Shown piece after piece: positions 8,026-14,871 of a stretch of DNA of 64,000 nt. A program made the translations under genes and the position numbers. The notes beneath the pieces are model-generated. The model had not been told where the DNA came from. It saw only the letters and a list, made by a program, of their open reading frames with translations, and made no database searches. The stretch comes from Marinimicrobium sp. C6131 (lineage in GTDB: Bacteria > Pseudomonadota > Gammaproteobacteria > Pseudomonadales > Cellvibrionaceae): contig NZ_CP110629.1 in NCBI RefSeq assembly GCF_026153455.1, positions 3,038,001 to 3,102,000 on the forward strand, written 5' to 3'. Positions within the stretch are counted from its first letter, which is position 1. Each line of letters begins with the position of its first letter.

Positions 8026-9315
8026 ATGACCGAACTTCCCGACAACATCCTTCACCTGCCGCAATACCAAGTACTGGGCTGCAAATCAACCGACGACGAA
8101 ATGCACTTCCAGGTGGACGTGCCCGATCCCATCGCCTGCGAGGAATGCGGCGTGCAGGGTGAGTTCGTACGGTTCGGCAAGCGTGACGTTCCCTATCGTG
8201 ATCTGCCCATCCACGGCAAGCGGGTCACTCTCTGGGTGGTCCGCCGCCGATACACCTGCCGGGCCTGCAAGACAACATTCAGGCCCCAGCTACCGGAGAT
8301 GGTGGACGGATTCCGTATGACACTGCGGCTGCATGAGTACGTGGAGAAGGAATCCTTCAACCACCCCTACACCTTTGTGGCGGCACAGACCGGCCTGGAC
8401 GAGAAGACGGTGCGCGACATCTTCAACGCCCGCGCCGAGTTCCTGGGGCGCTGGCACCGCTTCGAGACGCCCCGCATCCTGGGCATTGACGAGCTATACC
8501 TGAACAAGCGCTACCGCTGCATTCTGACCAACATTGAGGAGCGAACCCTGCTCGACCTGCTGGCCACCCGCCGCCAGGACGTGGTGACCAACTACCTGAT
8601 GAAGCTGAAAGACCGGCAGAAGGTCGAGATCGTCAGCATGGACATGTGGAACCCCTACCGGGCAGCGGTCAAGGCTGTGCTGCCCCAGGCCCGTATCGTG
8701 GTCGATAAGTTCCATGTGGTGCGCATGGCCAACGATGCCCTAGAGAGAGTGCGCAAGGGCCTCAGAAAGGAGCTGAAACCGTCCCAGAGCCGGACTCTCA
8801 AGGGAGACCGGAAAATCCTGCTGAAACGCGCTCACGAAGTCTCAGACCGGGAGGGCCTCATCATGGAGACCTGGACAGGCGCGTTCCCGCAACTGCTGGC
8901 CGCCTACGAGCACAAGGAGCGCTTCTACGGCATCTGGGACGCCACCACACGGCTCCAGGCAGAAGCCGCCCTGGACGAGTGGATAGCCACCATCCCGAAG
9001 GGCCAAAAGGAAGTCTGGAGCGATCTGGTCAGGGCAGTGGGAAACTGGCGCGAAGAGACCATGACCTACTTCGAGACGGACATGCCCGTCACCAACGCTT
9101 ACACGGAGTCCATCAACCGACTGGCCAAGGACAAGAACCGTGAAGGGCGCGGTTACTCCTTCGAGGTGATGCGGGCACGAATGCTCTACACCACGAAGCA
9201 CAAGAAGAAGGCACCGACTGCGAAGGTCTCTCCTTTCTACAAGAAAACCATCGGTTACGGACTGCCGGACTTCGCAGAGGAACTCAACTACGGAGTCGAT
9301 CTATCAACCATCTGA
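8026..9315 (+). CDS. tnpA: ISL3-family transposase
   Basis: 429 residues. An N-terminal zinc-finger region has CEECG and CRACK pairs, followed by a helix-turn-helix segment. The DDE catalytic core shows D in ILGIDELYL, D in VSMDMWNPY (followed by VVDKFHVV) and E in NAYTESINRLAK. Length and motifs fit full-length ISL3 transposases. It ends 34 bp before the right terminal repeat. No frameshift is visible. Confidence 0.95.
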   Translation: MTELPDNILHLPQYQVLGCKSTDDEMHFQVDVPDPIACEECGVQGEFVRFGKRDVPYRDLPIHGKRVTLWVVRRRYTCRACKTTFRPQLPEMVDGFRMTLRLHEYVEKESFNHPYTFVAAQTGLDEKTVRDIFNARAEFLGRWHRFETPRILGIDELYLNKRYRCILTNIEERTLLDLLATRRQDVVTNYLMKLKDRQKVEIVSMDMWNPYRAAVKAVLPQARIVVDKFHVVRMANDALERVRKGLRKELKPSQSRTLKGDRKILLKRAHEVSDREGLIMETWTGAFPQLLAAYEHKERFYGIWDATTRLQAEAALDEWIATIPKGQKEVWSDLVRAVGNWREETMTYFETDMPVTNAYTESINRLAKDKNREGRGYSFEVMRARMLYTTKHKKKAPTAKVSPFYKKTIGYGLPDFAEELNYGVDLSTI

Positions 9316-9349
9316 GGGTGGTATCAGATTGATGGGGTGAAGGTGCCCC

Positions 9350-9373
9350 ATCAACCATTAAATCCGTATACCC
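9350..9373 (-). repeat. Right terminal inverted repeat of the IS
   Basis: Read inward on the minus strand it begins GGGTATACGGATTTAATGG and matches the left repeat at 21 of 24 positions. Confidence 0.93.
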
Positions 9374-9381
9374 AAAAATAG
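9374..9381. repeat. Target-site duplication, right copy (AAAAATAG)
   Basis: Identical to 5994-6001, immediately outside the right terminal repeat. Confidence 0.93.
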
Positions 9382-9417
9382 AAAGCTTTCGGGAAGCATG
9401 GCTGTTTTGTCCGTCAT
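9374..9417 (-). pseudogene. 5' part of the IS-interrupted DUF7673-like gene
   Basis: Leftward ATG at 9417 with a GAGGT ribosome site about 8 bp upstream. It encodes MTDKTAMLPESFLF and then runs into the target duplication, where the insertion splits it. Removing the IS and one copy of the duplication restores the frame into 5687-5993. Confidence 0.62.
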
Positions 9418-9522
9418 GTGCATAACCTCATATCGACTTCACGATTATGCTGCCATGGACGACGCAGTAGGCACGGCTCTCAAACTGCCCGTTTTGGGCA
9501 GGAACACCGGTTTGCCCCGAAT

Positions 9523-9681
9523 TTATTTCAGATCGCCATTGTGTCGGGGTGATCTTTTTCGGAACTTTCGCTCCAGGAACGCTTCCAGCCGATCGGCGTT
9601 GCGGTAGGCCATAACGCAGATAAAAAGTACGACCGCGACAAAGCTCAGAAATGCAATCAGTGTGGCAGCTAGGTTCAGCAT
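9523..9681 (-). CDS. Small single-pass membrane protein, unknown function
   Basis: A 52-residue frame from the ATG at 9681 with GGAG 8 bp upstream. Residues 4-25 (LAATLIAFLSFVAVVLFICV) form one hydrophobic helix. The tail is strongly basic (ERKFRKRSPRHN). It lies between the serine recombinase and the DUF7673-like gene in the same direction, so the three may share a transcript. No family recognised. Confidence 0.55.
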   Translation of the reverse strand: MLNLAATLIAFLSFVAVVLFICVMAYRNADRLEAFLERKFRKRSPRHNGDLK

Positions 9682-9728
9682 ATTCAGGTCTCCAATAGTT
9701 GATTGCCCTTTCAGGGCACTTTGTTGGT

Positions 9729-10361
9729 TCAGGCCGCAGCATCGGCCTGTCTTTGTTCTTTGGCGACAGACGCAATCAAGTGCCGGGAGCAGCTCAGCAT
9801 CTCCTGTATTTCGCTGTAGCTGTGGCCGCTCTTGAGAAGACTGGCGATGTGTTGCCTGCGCTTCAGGTCTGGCTGCCGCCCCTGGTACTTACCCTCCGTT
9901 TTTGCTTTATGGATGCCCTGGAACTGCCGGCGCCGACGGTCTTCGTAATCTTTGCGGGCCACGGCAGCCAGCATGTCGAGCATCATGGCGTTGACCGCTC
10001 GTAGAATGGAGTCGGTGAAACCGGTGTCGTCCTTCTTTTCCAGGGCGAGCCAACTGGTCGGTAATTCCGGGGAGACGATGGCTAACCGCTTGGCGGCCAG
10101 CTTTTGCTTGAGGGAGTCCCAGTCACTCTGTTTGAGGCGAGCCAGCCGATCAATTTGTTCGACCAGAACGATGTCGCCCTCGCCAGAATCTGCGATTAGT
10201 TTCATCAGCTCGGGGCGGTGCAGGGTAGCGCCGGACACATTCTCCACGTAGAAAGCGGCAATACGCTGACCGTGGTTGGCTGCGAACTGTACCAGTAACT
10301 CCCGGGCTCGCTCCGCGTTCTGTTCCTGCGTGGATGCCCGCAGGTAGGCTCGAATAAACAT
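9729..10361 (-). CDS. Serine recombinase (resolvase/invertase family)
   Basis: 210 residues. The resolvase domain has the catalytic serine in YLRASTQEQ (S10), RPELMKLI, and the VLVEQIDRLAR arginine motif. A C-terminal helix-turn-helix spans about 165-205 (HIASLLKSGHSYSEIQEML). The start has GAGGA about 8 bp upstream. The protein is probably a site-specific resolvase or invertase of the island or of an ancestral plasmid. Repeats that could be its crossover/res site lie directly upstream (10385-10482). Confidence 0.9.
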   Translation of the reverse strand: MFIRAYLRASTQEQNAERARELLVQFAANHGQRIAAFYVENVSGATLHRPELMKLIADSGEGDIVLVEQIDRLARLKQSDWDSLKQKLAAKRLAIVSPELPTSWLALEKKDDTGFTDSILRAVNAMMLDMLAAVARKDYEDRRRRQFQGIHKAKTEGKYQGRQPDLKRRQHIASLLKSGHSYSEIQEMLSCSRHLIASVAKEQRQADAAA

Positions 10362-10384
10362 CGTCGGTTCCTCAGTCTGTTATA

Positions 10385-10482
10385 AGTGGTTCTCTCTGGC
10401 CGGTCTGGTTTAGGTGGTTCTGGTGGCCATTACCCGGCTCGAACACCTGGTTCTCCTGATCTGTACCCATAAGGAACCACCT
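10385..10482. repeat. Repeated GTGGTTCT motifs upstream of the recombinase (possible res site)
   Basis: AGTGGTTCT (10385-10393), GGTGGTTCT (10413-10421), CTGGTTCT (10447-10454) and the inverted AGGAACCACCT (10472-10482) crowd the gap in front of the recombinase gene. Resolvases usually bind arrays of inverted half-sites just upstream of their own gene. The assignment is an inference. Confidence 0.4.
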
Positions 10483-10871
10483 CAAGAGTCGAGAAACTCC
10501 CCGAACGGATCGTCCGCTCGATAAATCTGGTTGATTCTGCCGTCATCGAAGAAACCCTCTGTACCGCCATTGCTCCCATTGCCGGAAGTTGCCTTGTTGC
10601 CCGCGCCGGTTGCCTCCTCATCACTGCCTCGACTGAACGACGCCATCTTTTGTTCGAATTCAGGAAACGTCATTTCCCCATCGGGTCCCTTGGCGAAAAC
10701 CGTCTTGTAGGCATCGACTACGGCCAGTGCGAAGCGAATGAACAGTGCGACCACCCAGAGCACGAACAATAAATACCATGCGTAAAGCGCTGCATCGGTA
10801 CCCCTAAAGGCGAGCTCCACAACGCCGATCCCGGCGAGCCCCACTGTTACGATTTTTGCCACTCTTACCAT
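10482..10871 (-). CDS. Membrane protein, unknown function
   Basis: 129 residues from the ATG at 10871. Two hydrophobic helices span about 5-23 and 28-53, followed by a hydrophilic, Gly/Ser/Asn-rich tail containing SGNGSNGG and an acidic end (RADDPFGEFLDS). This is typical of small accessory proteins on integrative elements. It sits between the recombinase (leftward, downstream) and the 137-residue gene (upstream), all in one direction. No family recognised. Confidence 0.6.
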   Translation of the reverse strand: MVRVAKIVTVGLAGIGVVELAFRGTDAALYAWYLLFVLWVVALFIRFALAVVDAYKTVFAKGPDGEMTFPEFEQKMASFSRGSDEEATGAGNKATSGNGSNGGTEGFFDDGRINQIYRADDPFGEFLDS

Positions 10872-10941
10872 GGCCTCAGTCCCCGATAGTTCTTTACTTC
10901 GAAGCTACCAGAACCTGAGAAAATGCAAGTTTTGCCCGGCG

Positions 10942-11355
10942 TCAGGCCGCTGCGGCTTGCCCGGCCAGCCACGGCGATTTCACCTTGCTGTAGGCATCGT
11001 TCGTCATCGCCCTCAAGTCTTCCACGTCCAGGTGTGGAACCACCAACGCAGTGCCTTGGTATCGAGCTCGCGGGTAGTTGGTTGGCTGGAATACGCCATG
11101 AGGGAGGTCGTCCTCATCACCCAGCCACTGTCTCAGCCGGAGATCGATACACCAGCCCTGTTCGAGCTCGACCCAGCAATGGGGAGCGGTGGTCATTCGG
11201 CTCAGTCGGTCCTCCGCGTATCCGATCCGGCATTGATGGAAGATGCCTCGCTCGCTCAGGGCATTGCTGATCACAAAAGTCATGTAGACGCTATCGACTC
11301 TCAGGTCCTCCAGCGGCAGCAGTGCCAACTCAAGTTCATCGTGCCAGTCACTCAT
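10942..11355 (-). CDS. Unknown island protein with His/Cys/Asp motif
   Basis: 137 residues, with the start overlapping the end of the upstream lipoprotein gene by 8 bp, suggesting translational coupling. The centre holds HCWVELEQGWCIDLRLRQW. The spacing of His and Asp recalls transglutaminase-like folds (H-x-W-v-e-l...D), but no certain nucleophile Cys precedes it, so this is only a suggestion. No signal peptide or membrane helix is seen. No family recognised. Confidence 0.55.
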   Translation of the reverse strand: MSDWHDELELALLPLEDLRVDSVYMTFVISNALSERGIFHQCRIGYAEDRLSRMTTAPHCWVELEQGWCIDLRLRQWLGDEDDLPHGVFQPTNYPRARYQGTALVVPHLDVEDLRAMTNDAYSKVKSPWLAGQAAAA

Positions 11356-12196
11356 GGTCGGGCTCCCTGAACATCAGCTGTTGGCCCTGTTCATACAACA
11401 CCGGATAGGGGAGCGGCTCGCCGTCCTGGATCACGGTGTTCGGTGGAAAGTACATCACTATCCAGGGAGGCATGCCGGCGCTGACAGCGCCATAGAATTC
11501 ATCTACAGGAAAGGTGAGTTCATGGCCGGACTGCCGAAATACCAGTCGGGAATATTTCTCGGGATGGTTGGCAGCGATGTTGTAACTGGCTGCTTCACCG
11601 CCGATGACATAGCTTGGTGTCTTCCAGTGATTCGGTTGTTGGATGTTATAGGCGATGATGCAGTTGCTATCGGCACAGCCATATCGCTCGACTGTTACCG
11701 ACCACAGCATGAGCGGGTTCCCATCAATCTCCGGCGTATTCACGTCTGTGAGCTTCGTTACCTTTATCGCCATCGACTCGGCGGCCTGGGTGATGGCCTC
11801 ATCTACGACTGCAACATAGTGGTCATAGGCGTCATCCTCGTTCGCCGCCAGTGATTCCGGCATCCAGCCCATCAGGCTGGGTCGCGCCGAAGGGTTGTCC
11901 GGCGTCATCATGATGTCAGTGGCGTTAAATAGCAGTGTCTGGGTGCCCGTAAGATGACGGAGTGGTGCATCTAATGAGGTAGCCAGACTGGCCAGGTCGA
12001 GGGCGCCCATCACCAGGCTTTTGCGATAAGAGCGGGTGCCGTCTGGTGAGTCCCGCAGGTCCTGGTCGTAGATGCCCCCGGAACGGGCCAGATTCAGTGC
12101 GCGGGATGATTCGTCGTCATATTGTCGAGGCATGGCAGCGCAACCCGCGAGCACGGCTGTAGTTACAGCAAAACAAATGGTCTTCAACTTGGTCAT
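11348..12196 (-). CDS. Predicted lipoprotein, unknown function
   Basis: 282 residues. The signal peptide ends in the lipobox LAGC (Cys19), so the mature protein should be lipid-anchored; Met follows Ala rather than Asp at the mature N-terminus, which fits outer-membrane sorting. The rest is soluble with no motif I recognise; C174/C179-region cysteines occur in YGCADSNC. It is the first gene of the leftward island array and is coupled to the 137-residue gene. A GGAGT ribosome site precedes the start. Confidence 0.65.
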   Translation of the reverse strand: MTKLKTICFAVTTAVLAGCAAMPRQYDDESSRALNLARSGGIYDQDLRDSPDGTRSYRKSLVMGALDLASLATSLDAPLRHLTGTQTLLFNATDIMMTPDNPSARPSLMGWMPESLAANEDDAYDHYVAVVDEAITQAAESMAIKVTKLTDVNTPEIDGNPLMLWSVTVERYGCADSNCIIAYNIQQPNHWKTPSYVIGGEAASYNIAANHPEKYSRLVFRQSGHELTFPVDEFYGAVSAGMPPWIVMYFPPNTVIQDGEPLPYPVLYEQGQQLMFREPDHE

Positions 12197-12670
12197 TTTG
12201 AACTCCTGCGATTTCTAAAATACTCGCACGAAGTTACAAATATGCAAGAGAAAAATCAAAAAATATCTAATAAAATCAATGGTTTGTTCTGTTAGTACAA
12301 ACTTCGATCTATTCGCAGTGGTGCATCGGGAGCCGCGCTCTTGCTAGACTTGCCAGCAGGTTTTTTCGGTTGAGACAAGGTGTTGGTAAATCGGAAAAGG
12401 ATCAGAAATTCCCAGTTTCCCACTTATCCCAGTTTATAATCATGGGTAGTAACCGATTGGGCCGATCAGAGATAAAGTTTCTATCCATGGGTAGTAAAAT
12501 GGGTAGTATTGGGTGAAGATCGATGCAAAAACTAAGGCAAGCATCTGTTTTTAAAGACTTTTAAATTATTATTCTTCGAGCAGATCCAGAATATTGAGTG
12601 ACCTTACCTCAGCCCGGGAACAACGCGCGAGCGATGTTGCGCCAGATGAATGTCAGCCCAAAAAAATTCC
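12197..12670. other. AT-rich gap at the probable right edge of the island
   Basis: About 470 bp without a convincing gene. It carries the promoter region of the leftward lipoprotein array, two CCCAGTTT words (near 12411-12434), and three ATGGGTAGTA repeats. Base composition is clearly lower in GC than the core genes that begin at 12671. Together with the change in gene content this suggests the chromosome-island junction. No tRNA is visible and no integrase lies in the window. Confidence 0.5.
12442..12508 (+). repeat. Three direct copies of ATGGGTAGTA
   Basis: Exact copies at 12442-12451, 12487-12496 and 12499-12508. Short direct repeats at an island edge are typical of integrase arm-type sites. 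They could also be the start of a short MGS-repeat reading frame (12442-12519), which I do not call as a gene. Confidence 0.6.
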
Positions 12671-13633
12671 TCAGCGGACACACACCCGATTTCGCCCCTG
12701 ATGCTTGGCCTCGTAAAGCGCCCGGTCGGCACGCCCGTAGAGCAGGCTTTTGGTGTCGTCCGGGCAGACTTCGGTAACACCGAAACTCATGGTGACTTCA
12801 CCATAACGACCGCCATATTGGGCCACCAGTTCGCGCTTGCGCTCGGCGACCCTGACCGCCTGTTCCGCGGTCGTGCTCGGGAGAATAAGCGCAAACTCTT
12901 CACCGCCCATGCGCACGAGTGTATCAGTTTCCCTCAGCCCCTGATGCAAGCACTGAGCGACATCTTTCAGCACCCGATCGCCCGCGTCGTGACCAAAGCG
13001 GTCGTTGATCCGCTTAAAGAGGTCAATGTCTGTGAGCATCATGGCGAATGGCGTGCGCGTACGATGGAACAGGGCCAACTGTGTCTCTATCTGTTTATCG
13101 TAAACTCGGCGGTTGGCGAGGCCGGTCAGCGGGTCTTGTGTTGCCATCCGCTCCAGTTGTGCGTTGACTTCGGAAAGCTGTTCCTGGCGCAGCTTCAGTT
13201 CATGGGCGAGCGCTTGCACCTGCTCCAGAGCCTGGGCTTTTTCTTCCTTCGCCTGTTCAGCCGCTTTACGTGCTTGTTGCAGTTGTTCCTCGACCAGGTT
13301 GCGTCGCTGCATGGGCAACAGCAGTAATTGATAACCCGGTTCACCCCCGGCCACTGAGGATGCGCTGAGCAGCACCGGCAGGGGTTGCCCGGAAGCGTTG
13401 GTCAACGTCAGGCTCATTTCCTCGGCGTGGCCATGCAGGCGCAGCGCCGGTAACACATGCCCCAGATAGTAGATTCTGGAACCACCGGTCATCCAGCTCT
13501 CGGGCGTATGTCCGACCAGTTCCGACCCTGCCCGGCCCAGCCAGTCGCAGAGCGTCCGATTGACGGCGGTCACGATGTTGGCCTCATTGAGCACGATAAG
13601 GCCGCCCGGCAGGCGGTCTATGTCAGGTTGCAT
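12671..13633 (-). CDS. PAS-GGDEF diguanylate cyclase
   Basis: 320 residues from the ATG at 13633, which has GAGGG about 8 bp upstream and overlaps the TGA of the upstream hydrolase gene. An N-terminal PAS domain (about 5-110) is followed by a long coiled coil (about 112-165, EEQLQQARKAAEQAKEEK). The GGDEF domain (about 165-320) has the active-site form GGEEF, so cyclic-di-GMP synthesis is expected. The coupling to an RsbQ-like hydrolase matches the described RsbQ/PAS sensing modules in which the hydrolase feeds a signal to the PAS domain and the output domain varies. The ligand is unknown. Confidence 0.9.
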   Translation of the reverse strand: MQPDIDRLPGGLIVLNEANIVTAVNRTLCDWLGRAGSELVGHTPESWMTGGSRIYYLGHVLPALRLHGHAEEMSLTLTNASGQPLPVLLSASSVAGGEPGYQLLLLPMQRRNLVEEQLQQARKAAEQAKEEKAQALEQVQALAHELKLRQEQLSEVNAQLERMATQDPLTGLANRRVYDKQIETQLALFHRTRTPFAMMLTDIDLFKRINDRFGHDAGDRVLKDVAQCLHQGLRETDTLVRMGGEEFALILPSTTAEQAVRVAERKRELVAQYGGRYGEVTMSFGVTEVCPDDTKSLLYGRADRALYEAKHQGRNRVCVR

Positions 13634-14453
13634 GTTGAGCGCCCTCAATCACGGCACGGGCCACCGCCTCAGGGTTGCTGACCTGAGGGTAGTGGCCCGT
13701 TGCGTCGAGCCGTCGGATGCTTCCTTTGGGCAGGGCCCATTCGAGGTATTCGATCACTGCGGGTGGAACAATCACATCCTGTTCGCAGTACAGCATCAGC
13801 GTGGGCACCTGAACCTCGGACAACCGATCGCGGATATCACTGAAAAAAGTGGTCTCGGCAAAGCGACGGGACATCGCGGGGTCGGCATTGAGAAAGCTTT
13901 GACGCAGTTGCTCGGCAAGGGCGGGTCGGTCGCCGTTGGCCATGACAATCGGCGCCAGATAGCCGGCCCACTCAAAGTGGTTTCGTTCCATCAGGTCCAA
14001 CAGCTCGTGCACGTCCTCGAGCTCGAAACCGCCGTAGTAATCCGGCGGATCATTGATATAACGGGGTGATGGGCCGATGGCGATGACTTGACGAAACAAT
14101 CCCGGTTCGACGATCGATGCCAGCCAGCCAATGGCCCCGCTGACCGAGTGCCCGACCAGAATAGGCCGCCGCTCCAGGCCGAGGGCCTGCACCAGCTCAA
14201 TCAGATCCTCGGCGTAAGCCGATAGGTCGGCGTAGCGCTCAGCATCGAACGCACTTCGATCGGAGCGGCCGCAACCGATGTGATCAAACAGCACCACCGG
14301 ATACTCCCGGGTCAGGGCATCCGCCACCGACGCCCAGATCTGTTGATCACAGCCAATACCGTGAGCAAGAATCAACGTCGGTCGATCGGTTGAGTCGGGA
14401 GCAGGCCCCAACCATGAAGTCTGGTGTCGCCTGAGGATGTCAGCAGATAACAT
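13623..14453 (-). CDS. RsbQ-like alpha/beta hydrolase
   Basis: 276 residues, the length of Bacillus RsbQ and plant KAI2/D14-type receptors. Catalytic residues are visible: nucleophile S103 in GHSVSG, Asp in CEQDVIVPP and His in TGHYPQVS. Family-specific stretches such as GCDQQIW, YINDPPDYYGGFE and ADPAMSRRFAE resemble RsbQ closely. RsbQ binds or hydrolyses a small hydrophobic ligand and activates a partner PAS domain. Here the partner is the overlapping PAS-GGDEF gene (11-bp overlap), so the pair probably controls c-di-GMP. Confidence 0.88.
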   Translation of the reverse strand: MLSADILRRHQTSWLGPAPDSTDRPTLILAHGIGCDQQIWASVADALTREYPVVLFDHIGCGRSDRSAFDAERYADLSAYAEDLIELVQALGLERRPILVGHSVSGAIGWLASIVEPGLFRQVIAIGPSPRYINDPPDYYGGFELEDVHELLDLMERNHFEWAGYLAPIVMANGDRPALAEQLRQSFLNADPAMSRRFAETTFFSDIRDRLSEVQVPTLMLYCEQDVIVPPAVIEYLEWALPKGSIRRLDATGHYPQVSNPEAVARAVIEGAQHAT

Positions 14454-14579
14454 GAGTACCTCGGTCGAGGGCCTCCGGCCCGATACCTCATCAAGATAGC
14501 TGATGGTAGCAGAGGCTGCCGTGTATACGGACCACTTTATAATGATTTTTGCGCCAACCTCCGATCGCGCAACGGCCGG

Positions 14580-14813
14580 TCAGCCAGCGGCGCGCTGGCG
14601 TAGTCGCTGCCACTCTTCCTCCAGGGTATTGTCCGGCAGGGTCTCTCCCGCGCGACGATACCAGTACCCCGCATTGCCGAGGTCACCCTCCTCGCGATGC
14701 AGATAGCCGTGAATCAGACAGGAGAGGGGATCATCGTGCGCCTGCACCAGGTCGTGAGCGCCATGCCAATCCCCCTCTCGGGCCAGTTCCAATGCTTTGA
14801 GCTGCGTGCTCAC
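14580..14813 (-). CDS. Small TPR-like conserved protein
   Basis: 77 residues, helical throughout, with paired-helix spacing like a single tetratricopeptide-type repeat (LELAREGDWHGAHDLVQAHDD, then a second pair GDLGNAGYWYRRAGE). No signal peptide. It stands alone between the hydrolase gene and the symporter. Similar short proteins of unknown role occur in gammaproteobacteria; I cannot give a function. Confidence 0.6.
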   Translation of the reverse strand: MSTQLKALELAREGDWHGAHDLVQAHDDPLSCLIHGYLHREEGDLGNAGYWYRRAGETLPDNTLEEEWQRLRQRAAG

Positions 14814-14871
14814 CCGTAAGCCTCCTCTGTTGGTCGGTCAAGATACCCGTTCAGGATACCCCAGACAGTAC

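Larger units (their letters stand above)
6002..9373. mobile_element. ISPpu12-type ISL3-family insertion sequence, complete
   Basis: This 3372-bp element is bounded by imperfect 24-bp inverted repeats (21 of 24 matching) and a perfect 8-bp target duplication AAAAATAG. Cargo order is merR-type regulator (leftward), cation-diffusion-facilitator-like transporter, lspA and ISL3 transposase (rightward). That is the gene set and, as I recall, the length of ISPpu12 from the Pseudomonas TOL plasmid. All four genes are open and the duplication is exact, so the insertion looks recent and the element potentially active. It landed in a DUF7673-like gene of the island. Confidence 0.95.

Noticed and set aside
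9428..9775. 115-codon leftward frame
   Set aside because: Overlaps the better-supported 52-residue membrane protein in another frame and the recombinase end; composition looks random.
12650..13327. 225-codon frame antisense to the GGDEF gene
   Set aside because: Shadow of a clear PAS-GGDEF protein.
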